Below are positions 1-8,050 of a stretch of DNA of 64,000 nucleotides, in pieces. Positions within the stretch are counted from its first letter, which is position 1; every line of letters begins with the position of its first letter. The stretch is taken from positions 95,064-159,063 of the forward strand of contig JAGBPB010000019.1 in NCBI GenBank assembly GCA_017633615.1. The letters are read 5' to 3'. Source of the stretch: Bacteroidaceae bacterium. GTDB lineage: Bacteria; Bacteroidota; Bacteroidia; Bacteroidales; Bacteroidaceae. The position numbers were made by a program, and so were the translations under genes. A model generated the notes under the pieces. The model made no database searches. It was not told the origin of the DNA and was given only the letters and a program-made list of their open reading frames with translations.

Positions 1-419
1 GAGTAGGGGATGGCCAGTATCAGCGCTACGCACATGGGGATTCTAATGAGCAGCTGCGGTATTTCAACTGATCCAAGCCTGAAATAGACAGAGAAGAGAT
101 AGTATTCCGTAGCTATGGCAAAGAACTCCACAATGTGCCATATGAGGATGCGCTTTACTGTTACGCTGTGGCTCCGGCTGAACTTGAAAAGAAGCAACTT
201 GCTGATTATGAGCGTTGAGATGGCTACGGCATAAAACAAGGCGGTAACGCCTGCCTGCTTCCAGGAGTGGAAACCGAACCATGTGGTTGAATAGGTGAAT
301 GCGGGCTGGTAGAGAGCCATGAACAGCATGGAGAAAAGGGATACGAACAGAACTGAGCGCAGCAGGAACCGTCTCTGAAGAATCTGTTTTGGAACCGTGA
401 TTATGCTGTTTTTTGTCAT
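1..419 (-). CDS. N-terminal part of a multi-TM membrane protein, probably a LytTR-type regulator (runs off the window)
   Basis: An open frame of 139 codons starts at ATG 419 and continues past the window edge without a stop. The translation is strongly hydrophobic with about three to four predicted membrane segments separated by short basic loops. Segments such as SMLFMALYQP near residues 30-40 and LFYAVAISTLIISKLLL near 62-78 resemble the four-helix membrane domain that precedes the LytTR DNA-binding domain in many Bacteroidales regulators. The DNA-binding part would lie outside the window, so the assignment is an inference; another small integral membrane protein is possible. The gene is divergent from guaA. 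Its TAnnTTTG box ends only seven bases before the ATG. Confidence 0.55.
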   Translation of the reverse strand, partial: MTKNSIITVPKQILQRRFLLRSVLFVSLFSMLFMALYQPAFTYSTTWFGFHSWKQAGVTALFYAVAISTLIISKLLLFKFSRSHSVTVKRILIWHIVEFFAIATEYYLFSVYFRLGSVEIPQLLIRIPMCVALILAIPY

Positions 420-425
420 AGGCTG

Positions 426-433
426 CAAAGTTA
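426..433 (-). promoter_or_regulatory. Bacteroidetes -7 promoter box (TAACTTTG) of the leftward membrane gene
   Basis: On the minus strand this reads TAACTTTGC, a perfect match to the Bacteroidetes sigma-ABfr -7 consensus TAnnTTTG. Only CAGCCT separates it from the ATG at 419, which predicts transcription starting at or a few bases before the start codon. No clear -33 TTG element was seen. Confidence 0.55.
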
Positions 434-446
434 ATGAAAAAGATGA

Positions 447-468
447 CAAAGGGGACTGCACCCTTTTG
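447..468. repeat. Small GGGAC-type hairpin
   Basis: CAAAGGG and CCCTTTTG flank a GACTGCA centre, giving a short palindrome in the region between the divergent membrane gene and guaA. It resembles the palindromes at 35394-35417 and 46538-46563 and may belong to one dispersed family. It could also act as an operator or transcript hairpin; nothing in the sequence decides this. Confidence 0.4.
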
Positions 469-479
469 GGCTTTTTGTG

Positions 480-487
480 TAATTTTG
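480..487 (+). promoter_or_regulatory. Bacteroidetes -7 promoter box (TAATTTTG) of guaA
   Basis: TAATTTTGC fits the TAnnTTTG consensus and lies 33 bases before the guaA ATG at 521, giving a leader of about 30 bases. It overlaps the in-frame upstream codons from 434, which argues against translation starting there. A convincing -33 element is not visible. Confidence 0.55.
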
Positions 488-520
488 CAGGCTGAAAGTG
501 AAAGAAACTTCTATACCTAT

Positions 521-2041
521 ATGCAAAAGATAATAATACTGGATTTCGGTTCCCAGACTACGCAGCTTATCGGACGCAGAGTGAGAGAGATGGACACCTT
601 CTGCGAGATCCTGCCTTACAACAAATTCCCTGAGAATGACCCCGATGTAATAGGTGTGATTCTGAGCGGATCCCCCCTGAGCGTTTATGCCGATGATGCA
701 TTCCGTCCTGACCTGTCAGGTATTATAGGAAAGTATCCCGTGCTTGGTATATGCTACGGCGCACAGTTGCTCAGTTATACTTACGGCGGTAAGGTTGAGC
801 AGGCCGGTACCCGTGAGTATGGTCACGCATCATTAGGTTTCATCGACCCTGAGTGTCCGCTGTTCAAGGGATTTGAAAAGAACTCACAGGTTTGGATGAG
901 CCACGGAGATTCCATTACAGCAATTCCTCAGGGTTACAAGGTTACCGCATCAACAGACAGCGTTAAATATGCTGCTTTTGAGAATTCCGGAGAACGAGTA
1001 TGGGGCGTACAGTTCCATCCCGAGGTGGTTCATTCGCTTCAGGGCAAGCTGCTGCTTGAGAACTTTGTTATAGGTATATGCGGCAGCCGCAGGGAGTGGA
1101 CATCGGACTCTTTCATTGAGAAAACGGTTGGTGAACTCAAGGCTGAACTTGGCAATGACAAGGTTGTGCTTGGATTGAGCGGCGGTGTGGATTCATCGGT
1201 GGCAGCCGTATTGCTTAACAAGGCTATAGGTAAGAATCTTACGTGCATATTTGTGAACCATGGCCTGCTGCGCAAGAATGAGTTTACTGATGTGCTGAAT
1301 GACTACGTCTGCCTGGGTCTGAATGTAAAGGGCGTGGATGCATCGGATATGTTCTTCAAGGACCTTAAGGGCGTTACTGAGCCGGAGCAGAAACGTAAGA
1401 TAATAGGCCGTGATTTTATAGAGGTGTTTGATGCCGAGGCTTCAAAGATAACCGATGCCAAATGGCTGGCACAAGGAACAATATATCCCGATCGCATTGA
1501 GAGTCTGAATATTACCGGTAAGACAATCAAGAGCCATCATAATGTAGGCGGGTTGCCTGCCAAGATGGGTCTCAAACTGTGCGAGCCGCTCAAATGGCTT
1601 TTCAAGGATGAGGTGCGCGCCATAGGCCGCCGTCTAGGAATACCCGAGCATCTGATAGGCCGTCATCCTTTCCCGGGTCCCGGTCTGGCTGTACGTATAA
1701 TAGGTGATATCACCCCGCAGAAAGTGGCCGTACTCCAGGAGGCCGATGCCATATTCATCAATGGCCTGCGTGAGTGGAAACTCTACGACAAGATCTGGCA
1801 GGCTGGCGCAATCCTTCTGGCTGACCGTACGGTAGGTGTCATGGGCGATGAACGTACCTTTGACAACGCCGTAGCCCTGCGTGCCGTGACCAGCGTTGAC
1901 GCAATGACTGCCGATTGGGCTGAGCTTCCGTATGAGTTCATGCATTGGGTAAGCAATGAAATCATAAATAAAGTTAAAGGCGTGAACCGCGTATGCTATG
2001 ACATATCGTCCAAACCACCCGCAACAATAGAATGGGAGTAA
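521..2041 (+). CDS. guaA: GMP synthase (glutamine-hydrolysing)
   Basis: This cytoplasmic enzyme converts XMP to GMP with ATP and glutamine, the last step of de novo guanine nucleotide synthesis. The 506-residue product has the class I glutamine amidotransferase domain first, with nucleophile Cys78 in GICYGAQ and the His166/Glu168 pair in QFHPEV. The ATP pyrophosphatase domain follows, with PP-loop SGGVDSS at about 220-226. The C-terminal dimerisation domain ends in KPPATIEWE, a conserved GuaA ending. An in-frame ATG exists at 434, but family alignment ([16 protein letters not shown]) and the promoter box at 480 favour ATG 521. The gene stands alone, divergent from the membrane gene to its left. 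Confidence 0.97.
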   Translation: MQKIIILDFGSQTTQLIGRRVREMDTFCEILPYNKFPENDPDVIGVILSGSPLSVYADDAFRPDLSGIIGKYPVLGICYGAQLLSYTYGGKVEQAGTREYGHASLGFIDPECPLFKGFEKNSQVWMSHGDSITAIPQGYKVTASTDSVKYAAFENSGERVWGVQFHPEVVHSLQGKLLLENFVIGICGSRREWTSDSFIEKTVGELKAELGNDKVVLGLSGGVDSSVAAVLLNKAIGKNLTCIFVNHGLLRKNEFTDVLNDYVCLGLNVKGVDASDMFFKDLKGVTEPEQKRKIIGRDFIEVFDAEASKITDAKWLAQGTIYPDRIESLNITGKTIKSHHNVGGLPAKMGLKLCEPLKWLFKDEVRAIGRRLGIPEHLIGRHPFPGPGLAVRIIGDITPQKVAVLQEADAIFINGLREWKLYDKIWQAGAILLADRTVGVMGDERTFDNAVALRAVTSVDAMTADWAELPYEFMHWVSNEIINKVKGVNRVCYDISSKPPATIEWE

Positions 2042-2135
2042 TGGTACAGCAACAATTTAAATATGAAAGTGTTAAATAGTGCGTAAGGTTGAAAAATGAG
2101 AGTGGATGAATGACAGATATTTGAATAAGTTGTAG

Positions 2136-2143
2136 TATCTTTG
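2136..2143 (+). promoter_or_regulatory. Bacteroidetes -7 promoter box (TATCTTTG)
   Basis: TATCTTTGC matches TAnnTTTG and lies 35-49 bases before the two possible starts of the following lipoprotein gene, which suggests that gene is transcribed separately from guaA. Confidence 0.45.
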
Positions 2144-2184
2144 CGCCGAAATTAAAAAAAGGACCTAGATTAAATTTTATGTAT

Positions 2185-3354
2185 ATGAAGAAAATTGTAT
2201 TGATTTTGTCTTGCGTGGCAATGTTGGTAAGCTGTGACAATTCTTATAACATTATAGAAGAGCCGCAGAATTATGAGTTGCCTAAGACTCGTGTCTATGC
2301 TTTAGGTCAGTCTCTTGATAATGTAGGAACCAAGAGTTCATACGTATGGCCTTTTACTTCAGATGACGGAACATGGGAAACTGCTCGTTTCTCTATCCGT
2401 GCAGACAACACTGCTCCTGATTTTTATGATCATAGTTCAACTCTGTATTTTGGCCGCAAACCTGGTAAGGACGGTAAGAACAGAGGTCGCGTATATACCG
2501 GTTATCCTTATGGACATTATAATGACCGTGATCTTGACTATACTAAGGTAGACAAGAAAACAGGTTACAATATCGGCTTGTTCCGCTTTGTCTTTGACAG
2601 GAAGGGTTTGAAGACTCAGTTGGCTATTGCCGAGGCACCGAAAGTAATGGATATTCTTGATGATGAGAAGAATGATCTGGAAGCAGCAATAGCAGCAGGT
2701 ACGAATGTAACCAAGAACCAGAATAACCTTGATAAAGTCAATGCTTTAATGGACTTGGGAAATGATTACCTGGAGTCACATGTAGCATGGTATGTCGTTA
2801 AGGAAGTTGGTGGCGCAAGACTGTGGCATGTTAATGGCTATATTGCAGATTTTGAGCCCGGTAAGCCCGGCGATAAGAAATTGCCTGATGAGCTGGAGAT
2901 TGACATCCATCAGCAGGAGCACTTGGATTGGAGCGAGATCAAGACTTCTATCCATGTCAGAATGGATGTTGAGGCTTTAGAGGTAAATATCCCTCTGGAC
3001 CTTGATGATATTGTTGAGCAGGATGATTTCGATATCAGAATTTATAAGTCATATTATAAGACTTTAGCTGAGGTTACTACTGAAACTTCTTATACCATTA
3101 CTCATGACGAGAAAGGTATAACAATCAGAGTTGACAACATCGATCCTACTATGATTGATGAACTGATGAATCAGTATTGTGACGGCCTTACAATTGAGGT
3201 ATTCAGCTACACTACTTCAAATCATGCAGATATCTGGGAGAAAGTAAAGAAGAGCACAGTAAAGACAAAGAAACCATGTACACCTTCGGGTCAGATTACG
3301 AGTGCGTATTATGATGACACAGCACTGATTCGGGTTGATAAGGAACTTCTTTAA
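2185..3354 (+). CDS. Hypothetical secreted lipoprotein
   Basis: The product is about 389 residues and begins with a basic-hydrophobic signal peptide ending in the lipobox LVSC (Cys17), followed by DNSYN, so it should be lipidated and exported. An ATG two codons upstream (2179) is an alternative start. The mature part is acidic and hydrophilic. It contains a KNDLEAAIAAGTNVTKNQNN stretch with helical character around residues 170-190 and beta-rich sequence after it. I do not recognise a family. It ends at a strong terminator (3371), so it appears to be a single-gene unit. A role in envelope or adhesin assembly is possible but not supported by any motif. Confidence 0.8.
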   Translation: MKKIVLILSCVAMLVSCDNSYNIIEEPQNYELPKTRVYALGQSLDNVGTKSSYVWPFTSDDGTWETARFSIRADNTAPDFYDHSSTLYFGRKPGKDGKNRGRVYTGYPYGHYNDRDLDYTKVDKKTGYNIGLFRFVFDRKGLKTQLAIAEAPKVMDILDDEKNDLEAAIAAGTNVTKNQNNLDKVNALMDLGNDYLESHVAWYVVKEVGGARLWHVNGYIADFEPGKPGDKKLPDELEIDIHQQEHLDWSEIKTSIHVRMDVEALEVNIPLDLDDIVEQDDFDIRIYKSYYKTLAEVTTETSYTITHDEKGITIRVDNIDPTMIDELMNQYCDGLTIEVFSYTTSNHADIWEKVKKSTVKTKKPCTPSGQITSAYYDDTALIRVDKELL

Positions 3355-3370
3355 TTGAGAATAAAGCATG

Positions 3371-3409
3371 AAAAAGCCGGTTTTCAAATCGAAAACCGGC
3401 TTTTTTTTT
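3371..3409 (+). terminator. Strong intrinsic terminator
   Basis: A perfect 15-bp stem (3371-3385 with 3391-3405; core AAGCCGGTTTTC) with a five-base loop runs into an unbroken T tract. It closes the transcript of the lipoprotein gene that stops at 3354. Confidence 0.9.
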
Positions 3410-3429
3410 CTGTCTTCGGATATTTGGGA

Positions 3430-3437
3430 TATTTTTG
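3430..3437 (+). promoter_or_regulatory. Bacteroidetes -7 promoter box (TATTTTTG)
   Basis: TATTTTTGC sits directly after the terminator and 29 bases before the ATG at 3466. It supports both an independent GH43 transcript and the choice of 3466 as start. Confidence 0.5.
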
Positions 3438-3465
3438 CAATCATAACCTGAAGTATTTATTCAAT

Positions 3466-5130
3466 ATGAAAAAAGGTGATTCTTTATATGGTTTTGCGGT
3501 TTCTTTAGTGGCCGTTTTGTGCTGCATTGCACTATGGGTTTCATGCACAAATAATAATAAAACAGATACAATGATTGCTACCCCCGGTAACCCTTATCTG
3601 CCCCTGTGGGAACATATCCCGGACGGCGAACCGTATGTCTTTGAGGATCCTGACAATCCCGGTCAGTACCGCGTATATATCTACGGGTCACATGACAGTA
3701 TGATATCCGGATACTGCGGCCGCGAGCTTGTAGTGTGGTCGGCAGCAGTTGATAACCTTACCTGCTGGCGTTATGACGGTGAGATATTCAGCGTGGCAAA
3801 GAATGCCAATGGGGAGCCTCTGAGCCGCCAGGGTCTGGCCGATGTTCTCTATGCCCCGGACGTAACTCTGGTTACAGCTCCCAACGGAGAGAAAACCTAT
3901 TACCTCTTTCCAAACAACCAGTCTGGCGGCCGCAATGGAATGATATGCAAGAGTTCCCGCCCGGACGGTCCGTTTGAGGTGTGCAACTGGAGCAAGGATA
4001 ACCCCAATCAGACCGTAGGCGTGCTGGCATTTGATCCCGCGGTGTTTGTTGATGATGACGGCCGTGTATATGGTTACTGGGGATTTGAGCGCTCATATGC
4101 CGCTGAGTTTGATCCCGCTACTATGGCAACCGTAAAGCCCGGCACTGGGATAGTTGAGGATATGATATCCGGACGTTATGATGACGGAATCTTCAGTTTC
4201 TTTGAGGCTTCATCCATACGTAAGATCAAGGATAAATACGTATTTATATACAGCCGTTTCACCAAGGACGGAGAATTTGGGCTGCCCGTATCAAACTATA
4301 CTCTGGCATATGCCTACAGCGATAATCCGCTTGGCCCATGGACCTACGGCGGCACTATAATCGATGCCCGTGCCCGTGAGATTGATGAGCAGGGACGTGT
4401 GTTTGCATCGGCTACCATTGACGGCAATACTCATGGCAGTATCTGTGAGATAAACGGCCAGTGGTATGTGTTCTATCACCGCCAGACCGGAACTGATGAG
4501 TATGCGCGCCAGGCAATGGTCGCTCCTATCACCGTTAAGGTTGAAGAGGGCAAGGGCGGCAAGGTGGAGATATCAGAGGGCGAGTATAATTCTGAGGGTT
4601 TCTCACTTGAGGGCCTTGATCCGCTGGAGCGTCATTCTGCAGGAATTGCATGCTGGTACACCGGCCCCAAACCTGCCGTTCATGACTGGCCTAACAATAT
4701 ATTTTCCGGTTCATATGTGGCATCATCATACGGTACGGAAAGTAAGATGGACAAGCCTTATGATCTGGTTAATAACACCAATCAGGTTGTAAATAATACT
4801 GATGGCTCAATAGTGGGTTACAAGTACTTTAATTTCAGCAAAACTACCGGTTCTGAACTGGCTTTGAATCTGAATCTTATCCCAGAGGGAACAGATGGTG
4901 AAATAATAATTGCGTTAGATCGTCCCTGGGAGTCACAAGGAGGTAAAATGTTGGGAAAAATTGAGTTGAAGGCCGATATGCCCGCTAAGCCGGCCAGTTT
5001 CACTGTCAAGCTTCCGGAACTGTCAGGACTGACAGGTAAACATGCTGTTTTCTTTGTTTTCAAATCAAATACCAAAGATAAATCATTGTGCACTCTGTGC
5101 GATTTCAAATTTGAGTTGACTGGGAAATAA
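3466..5130 (+). CDS. Family 43 glycoside hydrolase lipoprotein
   Basis: The 554-residue product has a signal peptide ending in lipobox LWVSC (Cys27), so it is likely a surface or periplasmic lipoprotein. GH43 enzymes are five-bladed beta-propellers acting on arabinan, xylan or galactan side chains. The expected acidic triad is visible: Asp53 in PDGEPYVF (base), Asp190 in FDPAVFVDDDG (pKa modulator) and Glu247 in FFEASS (acid). About 160 C-terminal residues after the propeller form a separate beta-rich module, probably carbohydrate-binding. A longer reading from 3355 runs through the terminator and is not credible. No SusC/SusD pair is adjacent, so it is not in a typical polysaccharide utilisation locus. 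The substrate cannot be told from sequence alone. Confidence 0.85.
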   Translation: MKKGDSLYGFAVSLVAVLCCIALWVSCTNNNKTDTMIATPGNPYLPLWEHIPDGEPYVFEDPDNPGQYRVYIYGSHDSMISGYCGRELVVWSAAVDNLTCWRYDGEIFSVAKNANGEPLSRQGLADVLYAPDVTLVTAPNGEKTYYLFPNNQSGGRNGMICKSSRPDGPFEVCNWSKDNPNQTVGVLAFDPAVFVDDDGRVYGYWGFERSYAAEFDPATMATVKPGTGIVEDMISGRYDDGIFSFFEASSIRKIKDKYVFIYSRFTKDGEFGLPVSNYTLAYAYSDNPLGPWTYGGTIIDARAREIDEQGRVFASATIDGNTHGSICEINGQWYVFYHRQTGTDEYARQAMVAPITVKVEEGKGGKVEISEGEYNSEGFSLEGLDPLERHSAGIACWYTGPKPAVHDWPNNIFSGSYVASSYGTESKMDKPYDLVNNTNQVVNNTDGSIVGYKYFNFSKTTGSELALNLNLIPEGTDGEIIIALDRPWESQGGKMLGKIELKADMPAKPASFTVKLPELSGLTGKHAVFFVFKSNTKDKSLCTLCDFKFELTGK

Positions 5131-5243
5131 TTGTCTGTTTGTCCGGTGCCCAATTCGGGGTCAGGCAGTCTTGTGGTGCTTAATAAATTATAATTTAAGC
5201 ACTAATTGTCTATTTTTATATATGGTGTTTCTGTTAAAAGTTG

Positions 5244-5251
5244 TACATTTG
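5244..5251 (+). promoter_or_regulatory. Bacteroidetes -7 promoter box (TACATTTG)
   Basis: TACATTTGC is a perfect TAnnTTTG match in the 196-base gap before the polysaccharide/CotH locus. It would give a leader of about 75 bases and is the best candidate promoter for the whole nine-gene locus. Confidence 0.5.
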
Positions 5252-5326
5252 CATTTTCGAAATAAACTATTGTCTTTTCTCGGTAATTAAATTTTATTTG
5301 AACAAGTAAGAGGGAGATCAAAAACA

Positions 5327-6604
5327 GTGCGTACAATCTTTTTTTTAAAATACTACTTCTACGTATTTTTGGCATATTGCAAGTTCCTGTACTCGTATGT
5401 CATTTATAAGTTTGCCGATTATCCTGATGAAATTAAGGCTGCGGCCTTGATATCTGCAACGTGCGTATTGGCTATTGTCATTATTTCTTTATCTATGCTA
5501 TGGAGGTCCAGAGTAGAAAAAAAGAAAGCCAAACAGTTGGAACGCATTGACAGGAAGTATGGTGAGGGGATGAAATACATCCTTTCCTCTGAAGCCACAG
5601 AGCTCTTGTCTGAGAAGGAAATAGAGCGTATATTCGGTATAGACAGAGATGAACTTGACGGACCGTTGTTGAAGAACGATCGTGAAAAGCGCATGTTTGT
5701 GGATACTTTCTATACATACTTTGTATCCCAAAGGTCTGAGCATTCCAGGACTGAAAACACGCACACTATGCTTCAGATGTTCGGAATACCTGAATTCCTT
5801 GAGAAAGATGTCAGTCTGGGAAGCATGAAAAACAAAGCAGATGCTCTGAGTAAGATGCGTATGTTCAAACTGCCTATCAGTCTTTGGGCTATCAACAAAC
5901 TTTTGAATTGCAGATACATGCGTGTTCAGAGACTGGCCATGTACTCGAACGTTATGAGTAGTTCAGACAGCGCATTGGATTATTTTGAGACAGACTTTTT
6001 TGACAATAATTGCTGCATCAAGGATGAGATAGAGCTTGGATTCTCACTTCAGCGTCGTCGCAAGATGGGCTTGAAACTTCCTAATCTGGCTCGCTGGGCT
6101 CAAATCCAGAAAAATGAAAAAACCCAGTGCATGTTTGTCCGTCTGATGAGAAGGTTCGACGAGGTTGAATATTGCGGAGAACTTAAGGTCCTCTATAAGG
6201 AGAGTAAGAAGAAAAAACTGAGGGAGGAAATATCCAGAACATGGGGATATCTGCATTATGTGGAATCGGAGGATTTACTTATAGATGCGTTGCTTACTGA
6301 ACCGGATGACACAAAGGTGGCTATTATGCACGCATTGACCCGTCTTGACACCGGAAAAAGTCTGGATGCTCTTCTTGACGGATTTAAGAATACTACGAAC
6401 CCTCATGTGAGATTTGAGGCTCTCAGATGTATTTACAATTATGGAGACGCCGGGCGCGCTCTGTTTTATGAACTGGAGCGTAATTGCTCTGAAGCAGATC
6501 AGAAGTATTTTACCTTTTTCAATAATCCAATCACGCTTGAGAAGATCCGTCTTGACAAGGAACAGGCATACCATCCTTCAGTTGAGACAGTATTCAACGG
6601 ATAA
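5327..6604 (+). CDS. Membrane-anchored HEAT-repeat protein
   Basis: The product has 425 residues. A hydrophobic N-terminus is followed by a clear membrane helix at about residues 39-60, then a KKKAKQLERIDRK basic stretch. A long alpha-helical cytoplasmic domain follows with HEAT-like helical pairs, clearest around residues 310-400. The start is a GTG at 5327, preceded by AGGGAGA; the next Met lies inside the membrane helix, so the GTG is preferred. It lies 15 bases upstream of a processive family-2 glycosyltransferase and is probably cotranscribed with it. HEAT proteins act as scaffolds, so a role organising the glycosyltransferase is plausible, but this is inference from position. No enzyme motif is visible. 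Confidence 0.75.
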   Translation: MRTIFFLKYYFYVFLAYCKFLYSYVIYKFADYPDEIKAAALISATCVLAIVIISLSMLWRSRVEKKKAKQLERIDRKYGEGMKYILSSEATELLSEKEIERIFGIDRDELDGPLLKNDREKRMFVDTFYTYFVSQRSEHSRTENTHTMLQMFGIPEFLEKDVSLGSMKNKADALSKMRMFKLPISLWAINKLLNCRYMRVQRLAMYSNVMSSSDSALDYFETDFFDNNCCIKDEIELGFSLQRRRKMGLKLPNLARWAQIQKNEKTQCMFVRLMRRFDEVEYCGELKVLYKESKKKKLREEISRTWGYLHYVESEDLLIDALLTEPDDTKVAIMHALTRLDTGKSLDALLDGFKNTTNPHVRFEALRCIYNYGDAGRALFYELERNCSEADQKYFTFFNNPITLEKIRLDKEQAYHPSVETVFNG

Positions 6605-6619
6605 AATAATAATGAAGAT

Positions 6620-8050
6620 ATGTGGTTAACGATATATTACATATTCGCATACGTTGTTTTTGGCTATACAATGCTGCTTATCGCCGGCTATGTCTGGTTG
6701 GTATTCATGAGCCGCTTAGCCCAGAGACAGCTTGAAGTCAACTTGCCGGATGACGCAACAATCAAGTATCTCATGCAGGGTTCTCCGTTGACTCCTGCGG
6801 TATCAATTATAGCACCTGCTTACAACGAGGAGGTAACAATCATCGATAGTGTCAACTCTATTATGCAGATTGACTATCCTGATTATGAGATCATAATCGT
6901 GAATGATGAAAGTACCGACCGTACGATGGAACTGCTCATTGAGGAATATAAGTTGGTTGAGGTTCCATACGATATTGCCATGAGAGTGCCTTCAAAGCCT
7001 ATCAAGCGCGTGCTCAAATCAACAGATGAAAGGTTCAGCAAGCTGGTAGTGGTAGATAAGGTTCACGGAGGTCGTAAGGCCGATGGATCAAATGCGGGAA
7101 TAAATGTATGCAGTAACAAGTACTTTGTTTGTACTGATGTGGACTGTATTATTGAGCCTATGGCTCTGTACAGGATGATGTGGTTCGTAGTGAACAGTCA
7201 TAAGCCGATGATAGGTGTAGCTGCTACAATGCTTATGAGTAATGGTTGCCTTGTTGAAGACGGAAAAGTAACTGAAGCTGCTGTTCCGAGTACGTTTTTT
7301 CCCATGTTCCAGCAATTGGAGTATCTGCGTTCATTCCTGATAAGTAAATTGGGATGGTCCCGAATAAATGCTTTGCCTAATATTTCCGGTGGTTTCGGTT
7401 TGTTTGATACTGACGTAGCTGTAAAGTCGGGAGGTTATGATCCTATGAGTATGGCAGAGGACGTAGATATGCTGTTACGTATGGTTACGTATATGAAGAA
7501 CAACGGTCTTGATTTCCAGCTGGCTCTGGTTCCTAAAGTATGCTGCTGGACGGAGGGTCCGGGTTCCTTGAAACAGCTTGCACGTCAGCGTACCAGATGG
7601 GCCCGTGGTCTTTTTGAGATTGTATCCAACCACCGTAAACTTTTTTTCAATCCGCACTATGGACCTATAGGCATACTTACATTGCCTTATCTGTTTATGT
7701 TTGAGTTTATTGCTCCTGTGATTGAGTTGGCCGGATTTCTCTTTATGATTTGGCTGGTATTGACAGGTGGTGTAAACTGGAGTGCAGCATTCATTATATT
7801 CGGAATGATTTATGTCTTTTCAGTGCTCATTTCATTCTTTGTCATGTTTTTTGACAATAGACTTAAAGCTGTTAATTGGAAGAGTACAAAAGTCAGTTAT
7901 GGAAAACTGATATTGGCAACTTTGCTTGAACCATTCATATATCATCCCATAATCACCTATTGCTCAAATGTAGGTTATTGGAGATTCATTGTAAATACAA
8001 CAGCTGTATGGACGCCCATTCAGCGTAAAGGTGTACGAAAGAAAAAGTAA
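6620..8050 (+). CDS. Processive family-2 glycosyltransferase, polysaccharide synthase-like
   Basis: The 476-residue membrane protein has an N-terminal membrane helix (about 5-30), a GT-A domain and three to four C-terminal membrane helices. The hallmark motifs of processive GT2 enzymes (cellulose, hyaluronan and poly-GlcNAc synthases) are present: Asp96 in VNDES, DVD at 173-175, the ED pair at 280-281 and QRTRW (QxxRW) at 323-327. It probably builds a beta-linked polymer from a sugar nucleotide and moves it across the inner membrane. It overlaps the next gene (TPR/beta-barrel) by one base (TAATG), which argues for coupled synthesis with the exporter. No PilZ domain is seen in it or its neighbours. 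The sugar donor is unknown. Confidence 0.88.
   Translation: MWLTIYYIFAYVVFGYTMLLIAGYVWLVFMSRLAQRQLEVNLPDDATIKYLMQGSPLTPAVSIIAPAYNEEVTIIDSVNSIMQIDYPDYEIIIVNDESTDRTMELLIEEYKLVEVPYDIAMRVPSKPIKRVLKSTDERFSKLVVVDKVHGGRKADGSNAGINVCSNKYFVCTDVDCIIEPMALYRMMWFVVNSHKPMIGVAATMLMSNGCLVEDGKVTEAAVPSTFFPMFQQLEYLRSFLISKLGWSRINALPNISGGFGLFDTDVAVKSGGYDPMSMAEDVDMLLRMVTYMKNNGLDFQLALVPKVCCWTEGPGSLKQLARQRTRWARGLFEIVSNHRKLFFNPHYGPIGILTLPYLFMFEFIAPVIELAGFLFMIWLVLTGGVNWSAAFIIFGMIYVFSVLISFFVMFFDNRLKAVNWKSTKVSYGKLILATLLEPFIYHPIITYCSNVGYWRFIVNTTAVWTPIQRKGVRKKK

Noticed and set aside
64..282. Short leftward open frame inside the first partial gene
   Set aside because: It is in a different frame from the hydrophobic membrane protein frame 419-1, which is open throughout and has a promoter box.
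434..520. In-frame extension of guaA from ATG 434
   Set aside because: The 29 extra residues do not match GuaA, and the TAATTTTG promoter box at 480 lies inside them; family alignment fixes the start at 521.
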